This document shows, one piece after another, positions 1 through 8,106 of a stretch of 45,829 nt of DNA. How positions within the stretch are numbered: the first letter of the stretch is position 1; every line of letters begins with the position of its first letter. This DNA is from Chloroflexota bacterium. GTDB taxonomy: Bacteria; Chloroflexota; Anaerolineae; Anaerolineales; Villigracilaceae. The stretch lies in NCBI GenBank assembly GCA_016219545.1, contig JACRMH010000042.1, positions 1 to 45,829 of the forward strand, read 5' to 3'. The position numbers were made by a program, and so were the translations under genes. Below the pieces are notes generated by a model. The model ran no database searches. It had not been told where the DNA came from and worked only from the letters and a program-made list of their open reading frames with translations.

Positions 1-1
1 C

Positions 2-79
2 AGGGGATTGAAGAAAGTGGAGACCGAATGGGGCATTCTTTCCATTGCTCACAATCTACGAAAACTGGCAGCCCAATGA
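2..79 (+). CDS. IS1182-like transposase, C-terminal end (partial)
   Basis: The frame is open from the window edge and ends at TGA 77-79, giving 26 residues. It reads RGLKKVETEWGILSIAHNLR and then KLAAQ. The pattern R-G-L-x-K-V-x-x-E-W followed by A-x-N-L-x-K-L is the usual C-terminal tail of DDE transposases of the IS1182 group (DDE_Tnp_1_6 type). The stop codon lies inside a terminator hairpin, and a probable terminal inverted repeat follows at about 131-140, which fits the right-hand end of an insertion sequence. The left end and the DDE residues lie outside the window, so it cannot be told whether the element is intact. The family assignment rests on a short tail only. Confidence 0.6.
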   Translation, partial: RGLKKVETEWGILSIAHNLRKLAAQ

Positions 80-92
80 CTGCCAGTTTTTT
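61..92 (+). terminator. Terminator of the transposase gene
   Basis: The arms AAAACTGGCAG (61-71) and CTGCCAGTTTT (80-90) pair perfectly around an 8-nt loop and are followed by more T. The transposase stop codon lies in the loop. Confidence 0.8.
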
Positions 93-159
93 ACCTTTTT
101 TCTGTTTTGACTGCCTACACTTACCTTTTTAGACAGCCCCTTTTTGTTTCCGCGAAATC

Positions 160-1212
160 TTATTGAACGTTGAATGTGGCAAGGATGTTATTAAGTTTTT
201 TCATGAGGGCACTCCTGTCAAACTCAGTCACTTCGCCAGGCGTGTAATTTCCGATATTTGATGAATGGATAAAATAGATCACTTCGTAACATACATTGTT
301 TTTGACAGCACGATAAATTTCCTGTTCATAAATATTCCCTGCACCCACACCCGAAGATAGACTGCGGACAAAGTTAATGCCATTGACCACCACATTGCCA
401 TCTGGCTCTTCCGGTCCGCCGCCGCTTTGATATGCATCGGTGCAAGTGGTGACCACTTGCGGGTCGGAAGATGAGCCGAGCAGGAAATACACTTCGCCAA
501 GGTTCGTTTTAGTATAGGAATTTGTGTCAATGAATTGAAGAACTAATTCCGGGGTCATTTTGTTATTGGCCGCTGACGGAAAACGGGTGGGAGCAAATTG
601 ATCGGAGTAGGAAAGCGTAAGCCCGGTTGCAGGATTCTTGTATTGAAAAGTCTGCTCGGACTGCCCGGGCGGATTAACGGCAACCCGCAGGGTGAAATCT
701 GTAAGGTCGCCCGCAGCTTTGACCGTTATGAAATAATTTTGAGTAGCAGGTAATTTTCCACGCCAAAAACTGCACTCATAATTCACGTCCACCGGGCAAA
801 AGACAGTTCCATCCTCGCCTCTTACTTCAATTGGAAAATATCCCCAAACACCAGGGTCATTGCCGGCCAAAAGAGAAACGGACATGATCTGTCCCTGCAT
901 GGCTTTGATGTTATAGGTTTTGCTGGTGTCGGATTTAATACTATCTGGTAAATCCACCCAGGTACCGCCGACATCAAATCGAATCTTATTGGGTTGATCT
1001 GGTTGCGATGATGTGGCTGGCGGAAGCACAGCAGGTTGAACAGTTACGACAGGCGTGAAGGTTGGCGCTTCAATCGAAGGGACGGCTGTTGCCGGTTCGA
1101 GAGTTGGGGCAACGGGTGAGATCTCCGGCGTGGTAGAAGGAGTCCCTGAAGCTGCATTACAGGCAACTAATGCAAAGACCAAAACAGACATGGCAAGCGT
1201 AAATTTTTTCAT
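160..1212 (-). CDS. Lipoprotein of unknown function
   Basis: A 350-residue secreted lipoprotein. It starts with a lysine-containing n-region and hydrophobic segment and has a lipobox LVAC with the acylated Cys at residue 18. A Pro/Thr/Ala/Val-rich spacer (about residues 20-72) probably holds the folded part away from the membrane. Residues 75-180 look like a beta-rich domain, and a second region (about 190-350) contains the paired Cys expected of an extracytoplasmic protein. I recognise no catalytic motif and propose no function. It lies 47 bp downstream of the thiolase gene on the same strand, so the two may be co-transcribed. An insertion sequence ends just beyond its stop codon. Confidence 0.75.
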   Translation of the reverse strand: MKKFTLAMSVLVFALVACNAASGTPSTTPEISPVAPTLEPATAVPSIEAPTFTPVVTVQPAVLPPATSSQPDQPNKIRFDVGGTWVDLPDSIKSDTSKTYNIKAMQGQIMSVSLLAGNDPGVWGYFPIEVRGEDGTVFCPVDVNYECSFWRGKLPATQNYFITVKAAGDLTDFTLRVAVNPPGQSEQTFQYKNPATGLTLSYSDQFAPTRFPSAANNKMTPELVLQFIDTNSYTKTNLGEVYFLLGSSSDPQVVTTCTDAYQSGGGPEEPDGNVVVNGINFVRSLSSGVGAGNIYEQEIYRAVKNNVCYEVIYFIHSSNIGNYTPGEVTEFDRSALMKKLNNILATFNVQ

Positions 1213-1259
1213 GGTAATCCTCTTAACTTGTGGAAACGCACCTGCATAAAAGTTTTATA

Positions 1260-2471
1260 TCAACCAAGATATTCAAGCACTGTGGCTTCACCTTGACCAA
1301 CACCAACACAGAGGGTGGCGACACCGTATTTCACATTGCCGCGCAATTTCATTTCATGCACCAACGTGGTGATAAGACGTGCGCCCGAACACCCGAGCGG
1401 ATGCCCAATGGCGATCGCGCCGCCGTTAACATTGACGAGTTCAGGGTCAATTTCCAGACCTTCCATGACAGCCAGAGATTGGATCGCAAAAGCTTCGTTC
1501 AATTCCATCAGTCCAATATCTTTCATTTTCAAACCTGCGCGCTCCAGGGCCTTCTTTGTGGCGGGAACGGGGCCATATCCCATTACACGAGGAGGCACGC
1601 CGGCAGAAGCGGAAGTCACAATACGGGCCAGCGGCTTGAGGTTCAACGATTTGGCTTTTTCTTCGCTCATGATCAAAAGTGCAGATGCTCCATCGTTCAA
1701 CCCAGACGAATTTCCAGCCGTAACAGTTCCGCCCTCTTTGGCAAAAGCAGGCTTGAGTCTGGCGAGTGATTCCATCGTCGTATCGCGGCGCGGACGTTCA
1801 TCCGTATCCACGATCTTTGGGTCACCTTTTTTCTGAGGGATTGAGACGGGCACGATTTCCTGTTTGAACCTGCCTGAATCAATGGCGGCAATTGCGCGTT
1901 GATGTGAGCGCACCGCGAAGGTATCCTGTTTTTCGCGCGTAAGATGCGGCTTTTCCCTGGCGATGTTTTCCGCAGTCTCGCCCATCGAATCCGTTCCGTA
2001 CATTTCCTTCATTTTAGGGTTCGGATATCGCCAGCCGAGGGCTGTATCATAAGCGGTCAGATTGCCAAATGAAAAACCCGCTTCTGCTTTTGGAAGCGAA
2101 TAAGGCGCGCGGCTCATGGATTCCACTCCGCCTGCAATGTAAACATCCCCCTCGCCTGCCTTGATGGCACGTGCCGCCTGATTGATGGCATTCAAGCCCG
2201 AAGCGCAGAGCCGGTTAACAGTGACGCCCCCCACCTCAAGCGGAAGACCAGCCAACAGGGCGGCCATACGCGCCACGTTGCGGTTATCCTCACCGGCTTG
2301 ATTCGCACATCCAAAAAAAACTTCTTCGACAAGCGTAGGGTCAAATTGGTTGCGTCCGAGAATGCTCTTGATTACAAAGGCCGCCATATCGTCCGGGCGG
2401 ATAGAGGCGAGGATGCCCCCCAGCGCGCCGATTGGCGTGCGGATTGCGTCAATGATGACAGGATTTTTCAT
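1260..2471 (-). CDS. Acetyl-CoA acetyltransferase / 3-ketoacyl-CoA thiolase
   Basis: A 403-residue thiolase of normal family length. Thiolases catalyse the CoA-dependent cleavage or condensation of 3-ketoacyl-CoA, for example acetoacetyl-CoA to two acetyl-CoA. The nucleophilic Cys is C89 in [10 protein letters not shown]. The second active-site block is [17 protein letters not shown], with His at about 357, and the C-terminal CVGVGQGEA supplies the general-base Cys at about 388. All three blocks are intact, so the enzyme should be active. The closest impression is of the PcaF/beta-ketoadipyl-CoA or fatty-acid thiolase branch, but substrate cannot be told from motifs. No other beta-oxidation gene lies beside it; the downstream neighbour is a lipoprotein. 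Confidence 0.93.
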   Translation of the reverse strand: MKNPVIIDAIRTPIGALGGILASIRPDDMAAFVIKSILGRNQFDPTLVEEVFFGCANQAGEDNRNVARMAALLAGLPLEVGGVTVNRLCASGLNAINQAARAIKAGEGDVYIAGGVESMSRAPYSLPKAEAGFSFGNLTAYDTALGWRYPNPKMKEMYGTDSMGETAENIAREKPHLTREKQDTFAVRSHQRAIAAIDSGRFKQEIVPVSIPQKKGDPKIVDTDERPRRDTTMESLARLKPAFAKEGGTVTAGNSSGLNDGASALLIMSEEKAKSLNLKPLARIVTSASAGVPPRVMGYGPVPATKKALERAGLKMKDIGLMELNEAFAIQSLAVMEGLEIDPELVNVNGGAIAIGHPLGCSGARLITTLVHEMKLRGNVKYGVATLCVGVGQGEATVLEYLG

Positions 2472-2580
2472 TTTGTTTCTCCATGGATTGAATTGAATTT
2501 TATTTTACCACCGGCAAAATATTGAACTATCCCCTCTCACACTGGAAGACTAAAAGAAAGTTAATTTTCCAAAGCCGTTT

Positions 2581-2608
2581 TTGTTTCCAATAAACATGGG
2601 GCTATAAT
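2581..2608 (+). promoter_or_regulatory. Promoter of the GNAT gene, probably leaderless
   Basis: TTGTTT (2581-2586), a 16-bp spacer and TATAAT (2603-2608) form a good housekeeping promoter. The ATG at 2616 is only 7 bp beyond the -10 box, so transcription should start at or next to the start codon. No Shine-Dalgarno sequence is present. Confidence 0.65.
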
Positions 2609-2615
2609 ATCAATA

Positions 2616-3590
2616 ATGTCTTCCATTACCCTTTCAGCGCGCACGGATACGCATCCTCATTTGCGTCCTCTCAGCATTTTGCGGGACTTGCCCGCAGTCG
2701 CTGACCTGATCGAATCCTGCTTCGACAGCACCATGGACAATGACGGCCGCCGTTACATACAGGATATGCGCCGCGCCGGAAAAGATAATTCGTTCCTACG
2801 GTGGGCAAACCGTGCCGCCGAATCCACGTCCCTGCCGCTGACGGGATACGTGTGGGAAGAAAATGGAAAAGTCATTGGCAATGCCAGCCTGGTCCCATTT
2901 CGGAATAAAAAACAAAAAGTTTATCTCATCGCCAACATCGCGGTCTATCCGGAGCATCGCCGCAAAGGAATTGCGCGCGCGCTCACTGAACGCGCCATGC
3001 AGCATGCCCGCGAAAAAAAAGTAAATGACGTCTGGCTTCACGTCCGCGAGGACAACCCTGGCGCAATTGAACTTTACGCAAGCCTTGGGTTTGCGGAACG
3101 CGCACGGCGCACTTCATGGCACGCAAATACCGACTCGAACATCCTGACTCCGAAAACAGATATTGCCATTACAGACAAATACCCACGCGATTGGGTGACT
3201 CAACGCAAATGGCTCTCTCGCCTCTACCCTGACCTTTTAGCCTGGCACCGCAATTGGTCATTTGACTCCCTTGGGCCTGGTTTCTGGAACTGGCTATATT
3301 TATTATTCGTTGATGCGAACGTCCGTCAATGGACGGCCGTCAAGAACGGGAATTTGGAAGCCGCGCTGGCGTGGATCCCTGAAGGGCGGGGAGAATCCCT
3401 TTTCGCCGCAACAGGCGAAGGGTCCGACCCGGAAGCGTTGACGTCCCTACTTCTGCAAGCGCGGCACGACCTGTCGCATTATTATCCAAAGGTCGCGCTT
3501 GAATTCCCGGCCGGGTCATTTGACGGTGCCATTCAGGCTGCAGGCTTTAGATCGATTCGTACTCTGATCTGGATGCAGGCAACTTTATAG
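2616..3590 (+). CDS. GNAT family N-acetyltransferase with a C-terminal extension
   Basis: A 324-residue protein. Residues about 17-165 form a GCN5-related acetyltransferase domain. It carries the beta4 segment NIAVYPEHRRKGIARALTER with the acetyl-CoA pyrophosphate loop R-R-K-G-I-A, then the typical NPGAIELYASLGF segment. The remaining 160 or so residues have no motif I recognise but may form a second, degenerate GNAT-like fold, as in other double-GNAT proteins. The acceptor substrate is unknown. A strong -10 box ends 7 bp before the ATG and there is no ribosome binding site, so the mRNA is probably leaderless. It stands alone between divergent and independent neighbours. Confidence 0.85.
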   Translation: MSSITLSARTDTHPHLRPLSILRDLPAVADLIESCFDSTMDNDGRRYIQDMRRAGKDNSFLRWANRAAESTSLPLTGYVWEENGKVIGNASLVPFRNKKQKVYLIANIAVYPEHRRKGIARALTERAMQHAREKKVNDVWLHVREDNPGAIELYASLGFAERARRTSWHANTDSNILTPKTDIAITDKYPRDWVTQRKWLSRLYPDLLAWHRNWSFDSLGPGFWNWLYLLFVDANVRQWTAVKNGNLEAALAWIPEGRGESLFAATGEGSDPEALTSLLLQARHDLSHYYPKVALEFPAGSFDGAIQAAGFRSIRTLIWMQATL

Positions 3591-3664
3591 TTCTGGCCTC
3601 GTATTTATTGTAGGTTCCGTCGTCGCGAGAAACGATCGTGATGACATCATAAAAAGGAGTTCAC

Positions 3665-4042
3665 ATGACAAAATTTTTCCTCCGCTGGGCGATCAACGCG
3701 ATCGCATTGTACGTTGCGGTCACCTTCGTTCCCGGCATTCATCAGCAAGGTCCGTGGACTAGCCTTTTATGGCTGGCACTTATTCTTGGATTGCTGAATG
3801 CACTCGTGCGGCCGGTGGTCAAGCTGCTGGCCCTGCCCTTCCTTATTCTCACACTCGGGCTGTTCACCATCATCATCAACACCTTCATGCTAATGCTCAC
3901 CAGTTGGGTCGGACAGGCCTTCAACCTCGGCCTGACAGTGGATGGTTTCTGGTCTGCCCTGCTCGGCAGTATCGTGATCAGCATCGTCAGCGTGGTGTTG
4001 AGTTTGATCTTGCGCGATGAGTTGAAGGGAAGGAAAAAGTAA
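3665..4042 (+). CDS. Phage-holin-4-like (PF04020-type) small membrane protein
   Basis: A 125-residue integral membrane protein with four hydrophobic segments (about 7-23, 33-50, 55-80 and 92-116) and a lysine-rich cytoplasmic tail. The layout, including a short N-terminal helix, the motif GLLNALVRPVVKLLALP and a TLGLFTIIIN-type third helix, is that of the widespread 'phage holin family' membrane proteins (YvlD-like). Despite the name these are common chromosomal genes with no demonstrated lytic role, and there is no phage gene nearby. An AAAGGAG ribosome binding site lies a few bases before the ATG. Its cellular function is unknown. Confidence 0.85.
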   Translation: MTKFFLRWAINAIALYVAVTFVPGIHQQGPWTSLLWLALILGLLNALVRPVVKLLALPFLILTLGLFTIIINTFMLMLTSWVGQAFNLGLTVDGFWSALLGSIVISIVSVVLSLILRDELKGRKK

Positions 4043-4172
4043 GTCGCAAAAAGAAAGAAGTAAGAAGAAAGAAGTTCGGTGCAGTGATTTGCCGCCGGGC
4101 TTCTTTTTTATTTAACTTATCAACGATGCTATACTTGCCATGCCTCATCCCAAATCAACTAAGGATTTCAAC

Positions 4173-4937
4173 ATGGAACTCACCGTAACCAATTTTATTT
4201 TTGCAGCACTAGCCGCACTGGCCGCAGGCGCAATCAATGCTCTGGCTGGCGGCGGCACCCTCATTACTTTTCCGGTGCTGACTTTTCTGGGCGTGCCGGC
4301 TGTGGCCGCGAATGTGACCAATACTGTAGCGCTTTGCCCCGGCTACTTTGGCGGAACTCTTGCTCAAATGAAAGACCTTCAAGGGCAAACAAAACGCCTT
4401 TGGATCGTTATTCCTGCCAGTATCATCGGCGGCATCATTGGCGGGTTTCTCCTTCTGCGAACCGGGGAAAAAATATTCAAGGACCTCGTCCCATATTTAA
4501 TTCTGCTCGCTTCGGGATTGCTTGCAATTCAAGACCCAGTCCGCGCATGGTTGACCCGCCGCTTGGGGGAAGGTCACGGCTCCAGACTTGAAAAAATATC
4601 ATGGCTTCCGGTTGGGCTGGCTTCAATTTACGGAGGATATTTCGGCGCCGGGTTAAGTGTGATCGTCCTCTCGGCATTGGGATTAACTCTGGAAGACTCA
4701 CTCACCCGCCTCAACGCACTCAAACAAGCGATCAGTTTTTCGGTCAACGTGGCCGCTGCGATCTTCTTTGTGTTTTCAGGGAAGGTTTTGTGGCCGGTTG
4801 CGCTCGTCATGGCAGTAGGCGCGCTGATCGGTGGCACACTCGGCGGGAAGCTTGCCGGGAAAGTCAAACCTTCCACATTACGCTGGACAGTTGTCACGAT
4901 CGGCGTGGTCGTTTCGGTCATCTATTTTCTAAAGTAA
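4173..4937 (+). CDS. TauE/SafE-family anion permease
   Basis: A membrane permease of about 254 residues with seven to eight hydrophobic segments. The N-terminal half carries the family signature [12 protein letters not shown] followed by [15 protein letters not shown], and the second half repeats a G-G-Y-F-G-A-G-L-S element. TauE/SafE proteins export or import sulfite, sulfoacetate or related organic anions; the substrate here cannot be inferred. I prefer the ATG at 4173 over the in-frame ATG at 4140. It has AAGGA seven bases upstream, it begins directly with the first membrane helix, and a TATACT -10-like box at 4130-4135 would put the transcript start at about 4141. It is 13 bp upstream of the SGNH hydrolase gene. 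Confidence 0.9.
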   Translation: MELTVTNFIFAALAALAAGAINALAGGGTLITFPVLTFLGVPAVAANVTNTVALCPGYFGGTLAQMKDLQGQTKRLWIVIPASIIGGIIGGFLLLRTGEKIFKDLVPYLILLASGLLAIQDPVRAWLTRRLGEGHGSRLEKISWLPVGLASIYGGYFGAGLSVIVLSALGLTLEDSLTRLNALKQAISFSVNVAAAIFFVFSGKVLWPVALVMAVGALIGGTLGGKLAGKVKPSTLRWTVVTIGVVVSVIYFLK

Positions 4938-4950
4938 TTTCAGTCCTGAT

Positions 4951-5730
4951 ATGAGAATCGGTGTAGAACAAAGAACAAACCAGGGAAACACTGGGACACA
5001 GAGAAGAACAAAACTCCGTGACTCTGTGTCTCCGTGGTTAATTCTAACTTTCATATTCCTGCTTGCCTGTATCACAAGCGCTTGCACAACAGGCAACACG
5101 GACCTTCCTGCCAAACGAGTCCTATTCATCGGCAACAGCTTCACAGATTACAACGGTGGAGTTGACCAGCAGCTTCTGCGGCTGGCGCCCAACACGGTCA
5201 CCTCGCGTATCAGCCTGGGTGGATTCACATTACAGGATCACTGGCAAACTGCAAGCACGCTGGATACGATCAGTTCGGGCAAATGGGATGTGGTGGTGTT
5301 ACAGGAACAGAGTCAAAACTCTGTGACCGATTACTATAATTTTTACGAGTATGCTCAAAAATTAAATCTGGAAATTGAAAACAGCGGGGCAGAGACGATT
5401 CTTTTTATGACATGGGAACGCCCGGACAGCGTGCAATACGGTATCACTACACAAAAACTATATAACGCCTACACCGCGCTTGGTGAGCAATTGGGGATAA
5501 AAGTTGCTCCAGTGGGACTGGCATTCGCAAATGCATTGAAGGAACGCCCGGATATTAAACTTTATATTGATGATGGGCATCCCACTTCACAAGGGACATA
5601 TCTGGCTGCGTGCGTTTTTTATGGGTTGATCTATCAAGAAAGCCCCGCAGGAAATTCCTACGGGGCCGATCTCAGTAATGAGGATAAACTTTTTCTACAG
5701 CGCATCGCGGCGCAAACATTGGGGCAATAA
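4951..5730 (+). CDS. SGNH/GDSL-family hydrolase lipoprotein
   Basis: A predicted extracytoplasmic esterase-like lipoprotein. A hydrophobic signal segment ends in the lipobox ITSAC (Cys45 if the ATG at 4951 is used). Block I is LFIGNSFTD with the nucleophilic Ser63, and block V is IDDGHPTSQG with Asp207 and His210, giving a plausible Ser-Asp-His triad. DVVVLQEQSQNS sits where block III is expected. The natural ester substrate is unknown. The start is uncertain: residues about 7-30 are encoded by an intergenic-type repeat (4975-5035), there is no convincing ribosome binding site before 4951, and an in-frame GTG at 5026 would give a compact normal signal peptide. Its stop codon directly abuts the convergent thyX stop codon. 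Confidence 0.82.
   Translation: MRIGVEQRTNQGNTGTQRRTKLRDSVSPWLILTFIFLLACITSACTTGNTDLPAKRVLFIGNSFTDYNGGVDQQLLRLAPNTVTSRISLGGFTLQDHWQTASTLDTISSGKWDVVVLQEQSQNSVTDYYNFYEYAQKLNLEIENSGAETILFMTWERPDSVQYGITTQKLYNAYTALGEQLGIKVAPVGLAFANALKERPDIKLYIDDGHPTSQGTYLAACVFYGLIYQESPAGNSYGADLSNEDKLFLQRIAAQTLGQ
4994..5033. repeat. Dispersed 'acacagag...ctctgtgtctcc' repeat at the 5' end of a gene
   Basis: The arms GGACACAGAG (4994-5003) and CTCTGTGTCTCC (5022-5033) form an imperfect inverted repeat. Similar 'cacagag/ctccgtg' sequences are commonly found between genes of many environmental bacteria. Here the sequence falls inside the annotated N-terminus of the SGNH lipoprotein. Confidence 0.6.
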
Positions 5731-7152
5731 TCACGCCTGCGTAAAATAATTTTTCTCAACATCCTGCCAGGGCTCATCGGGCAATTTCATATACTTCGTC
5801 AACAGCGGATGCACGCGCGCCATTTCCTCATACATTTTTTGCGCAACCCTGCGGATCGAAAAATGCGCGTTGGACGCGCTACGCAATTGACAGAACGCAA
5901 AGGCCTCGCGCAAATTGAATTGAGCCAGCACGCGGCGATTAAATCCATTGGGGACAATATATTGCGCGACATCGGGATTGAAATCATATAACTTCTCATA
6001 CATCTGACTTGCAGACTGCATAGCCGCTTCGTACTTCGACCCGAAGCCTGCTTCTGTTACGAGAAGAGGGATCGTGTACCCCAGCCGAGTGGACAGTCTC
6101 TGCGGCGTCTGTGTCATCATCCGGTGACGTTTGAATTCTGCATATGCACCCTGGTCCATGATGAGGTCAAATGTATACATGCTGTATTCCAACTCGCGCA
6201 ACGGCACATCGTAACGGCTTAATCGTCCAAGCAAGATTTCCGCCAGTTCAGCTTTCTTTTGTTCTGACAATGATCGAAGATAAGTCAATGCATCAGCAAA
6301 TGGCATCTCGTTGAAGCGATACAAAGCCGCAGCAAGGATTTTGTTTTCGCCATCCTTATCGTGATCGCTCAATACACACCAATCCGACTCCCGATTCCCG
6401 ATTCCCCGCGAAGCATCCCAACTCCCGATCCCCGCCATCGTTTCTACGACATACGGAACAGCATCCGCATATTTCACCAGAGTAGGCGTTTCATCCTTGG
6501 CAACTTCCTTCAATCTTCCGCCAATTTGTTGTACTTCCGCAAGCGGATGTGAGAGCATCTTGCGAATGACCATTTCGATGACACGCGCATTGGCCGTCAT
6601 ACCGACATTTGCATTCGCGGCGGCAGGCAGGATGAAGCGGCATCTATCCACGTACTGTGAGCGGATGCGGCGGTCATAAGCTTCGTCAGATTCATTCTCG
6701 CGACGCGGGGATTTGCTGAGGATGAGATTCTTTACAGGGGTCAGCGACTCAGCATAAGTCGAGAAAAGGAGGCGAACGGTTTGGATAAACTCATCGCGCA
6801 GGGAATGCCGCGTAGCGTCCAATTCCGGTGGGATCGTGAAATCATCCTGTCCCCATTTTTGATAGCGCGTGGATTTTTCTGTATACGATGCAAGCCGGCT
6901 GCTCTCGATGGTTTCGATGGCAATTCGCGAAACATTTTCAAATGCGATATGCAGAACGGCATGTTCCGCAACCGAGGCATGACCATATCCCACAACCCAT
7001 TTCTCGTGGAACTTTGCAGATTGCTCATCACTTAATTCTGCGGCGATCTCGCGAAAAGATTCAGGCGCACGCGAGGTTTTCGCAAATGCAACCGCAATCG
7101 TCTCAGGGCTGAGTGCGCGCGGGGAAAGCAGGTAGATTTCTCGTTCAGGCAT
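5731..7152 (-). CDS. thyX: Tandem-domain FAD-dependent thymidylate synthase (ThyX-like)
   Basis: At 473 residues this is about twice the length of ordinary ThyX, and both halves resemble the Thy1 fold. The first half has GYGHASVAEHA and ESSRLASYTEKSTRY (84-97), an RHRxxSxxxxSxRY-type motif in which the first Arg-His pair is replaced. The second half has an intact RHR in RHRMMTQTPQRLSTR (342-356) with altered spacing, plus the family tail N-L-R-E-A-F-A-F-C-Q-L-R. ThyX methylates dUMP to dTMP using methylenetetrahydrofolate and FADH2. Residues about 240-258 are encoded by repeat-like DNA. It is the last gene after HIT and a membrane protein on the minus strand. Activity is probable but unproven, as no canonical single motif is complete. 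Confidence 0.85.
   Translation of the reverse strand: MPEREIYLLSPRALSPETIAVAFAKTSRAPESFREIAAELSDEQSAKFHEKWVVGYGHASVAEHAVLHIAFENVSRIAIETIESSRLASYTEKSTRYQKWGQDDFTIPPELDATRHSLRDEFIQTVRLLFSTYAESLTPVKNLILSKSPRRENESDEAYDRRIRSQYVDRCRFILPAAANANVGMTANARVIEMVIRKMLSHPLAEVQQIGGRLKEVAKDETPTLVKYADAVPYVVETMAGIGSWDASRGIGNRESDWCVLSDHDKDGENKILAAALYRFNEMPFADALTYLRSLSEQKKAELAEILLGRLSRYDVPLRELEYSMYTFDLIMDQGAYAEFKRHRMMTQTPQRLSTRLGYTIPLLVTEAGFGSKYEAAMQSASQMYEKLYDFNPDVAQYIVPNGFNRRVLAQFNLREAFAFCQLRSASNAHFSIRRVAQKMYEEMARVHPLLTKYMKLPDEPWQDVEKNYFTQA
6379..6432. repeat. Low-complexity 'cccgattcccgatt' repeat inside thyX
   Basis: The plus strand contains three CCCGAT(T/C)CCC units between 6388 and 6432 (actcccgattcccgattccc and a further copy). 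Strings of this type are typical of intergenic DNA. In the thyX frame they encode about residues 240-258 (including GIGSW and RGIGNRES), a stretch unlike the rest of the protein. Confidence 0.6.
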
Positions 7153-7167
7153 TTTTATTTTCCCGGG

Positions 7168-7719
7168 TTATTGAATTGCGCTTGGAACAGTGTTTGCACT
7201 GGAAAGTTTGCGAATGGTCTGCCAGCTTGTCCAGATCCTAAACAGGAAGTATGCATGAAAGCCTGCACCGATCCAATCCTCGAAGACCAGCAATAACAAT
7301 CCATCAATAAAATAAAGAACTCCTCCCAAAGTGATCAGCCATGTTGTTTGCTTTTTGATGGCAAACCCAAAAATGGCAACAATTCCAACGATCAGGAGGT
7401 CGAGGATTACATTGAAGGCAAATATAACGGTTGAAGCTTGTGGTATATCCTTTTGAAACAGGTAGGAAAACCCATCAACGATCTGAGTAACTCCCAAACC
7501 AATCGGAAAATAGACACTGCCCTGAAAAAAATTTATGACCGAGTTTACAAGCGAAAATATGGCAATGGAATAAAAATTAGATCCGGCCAAATTGAAAGCC
7601 TGTTTTAATTGATGTTCCATCACACCTGCCTGCACCTGTGCCGAAGCGAAAGGAGATTGAGGGATTTGCCCTGCCGTTTGTGGAATTCTTTCCTGAGATT
7701 GATCTGGTAATGTTTGCAT
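7168..7719 (-). CDS. Hypothetical multi-pass membrane protein
   Basis: A 183-residue protein with a polar Gln/Pro-rich N-terminus (about 1-35) followed by about four hydrophobic segments (roughly 47-68, 75-90, 100-122 and 130-155). The last loop has an amphipathic FRIWTSWQTIRKL element. No enzymatic or transporter motif is visible and I do not recognise the family. It sits 15 bp upstream of thyX and 27 bp downstream of the HIT gene on the same strand, so it is probably in the same transcript. Nothing in the sequence ties its role to thymidylate synthesis. Confidence 0.7.
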   Translation of the reverse strand: MQTLPDQSQERIPQTAGQIPQSPFASAQVQAGVMEHQLKQAFNLAGSNFYSIAIFSLVNSVINFFQGSVYFPIGLGVTQIVDGFSYLFQKDIPQASTVIFAFNVILDLLIVGIVAIFGFAIKKQTTWLITLGGVLYFIDGLLLLVFEDWIGAGFHAYFLFRIWTSWQTIRKLSSANTVPSAIQ

Positions 7720-7746
7720 GAGACTCCCTTTTGAACTTTGATGATT

Positions 7747-8088
7747 TTATCCCATGAGCTGCATGGGTTTACCGCCCAACAAATGCAAGTGGACGTGGTT
7801 CACGGTCTGCCCGGCATGTTCACCAGTGTTGATGATGAGACGATAGCCTTTCTCTGCGATCCCTTCCTGCACTGCAAGTTGTTTCGCCACACTGAACAGG
7901 TGACCGATCAATGGTTCATCCTCGCCAGCCAGCGTATCGACTCCGTCAATATGTTTGTTCGGCACGATCAAGATGTGAGTCGGCGCGGCGGGATGGATGT
8001 CCCGAAAGGCTGTCACTTGCTCATCACGAAATACATTGGTGCTTGGGATATCGCCTTTGATGATCTTGCAAAAAATACAATCTGACAT
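7747..8088 (-). CDS. HIT family (histidine triad, HINT-like) protein
   Basis: A 113-residue protein of standard Hint size. The histidine triad is HVHLHLLGG, with His98, His100 and His102, at the C-terminus. The N-terminus carries the C4-x-x-C7 pair that binds zinc in many members, within SDCIFCKIIKGDIPS. The central block APTHILIVPNKHI is also typical. HINT proteins hydrolyse purine nucleoside phosphoramidates and aminoacyl-adenylates in the cytoplasm; the physiological role in bacteria is not settled. It is 18 bp downstream of the NodB-like lipoprotein gene and followed by the membrane protein and thyX genes. Confidence 0.95.
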   Translation of the reverse strand: MSDCIFCKIIKGDIPSTNVFRDEQVTAFRDIHPAAPTHILIVPNKHIDGVDTLAGEDEPLIGHLFSVAKQLAVQEGIAEKGYRLIINTGEHAGQTVNHVHLHLLGGKPMQLMG

Positions 8089-8106
8089 ACTGCCTCCTGT
8101 TTTGTC

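Larger units (their letters stand above)
1..141 (+). mobile_element. Right end of an IS1182-like insertion sequence
   Basis: This stretch holds the transposase tail, its terminator, and the sequence TTTTTAGACAGCCCC at 126-140. On the other strand that sequence reads GGGGCTGTCTAAAAA, the style of terminus common in IS1182 elements. The element would end about 20 bp from the 3' end of the lipoprotein gene at 160-1212. The other inverted repeat and the target duplication are not in the window, so the exact boundary is an estimate. Confidence 0.5.

Noticed and set aside
3665..4042. Holin-like protein considered as evidence of a prophage
   Set aside because: The family is widespread on chromosomes and no phage structural, lysis or integrase gene is nearby.
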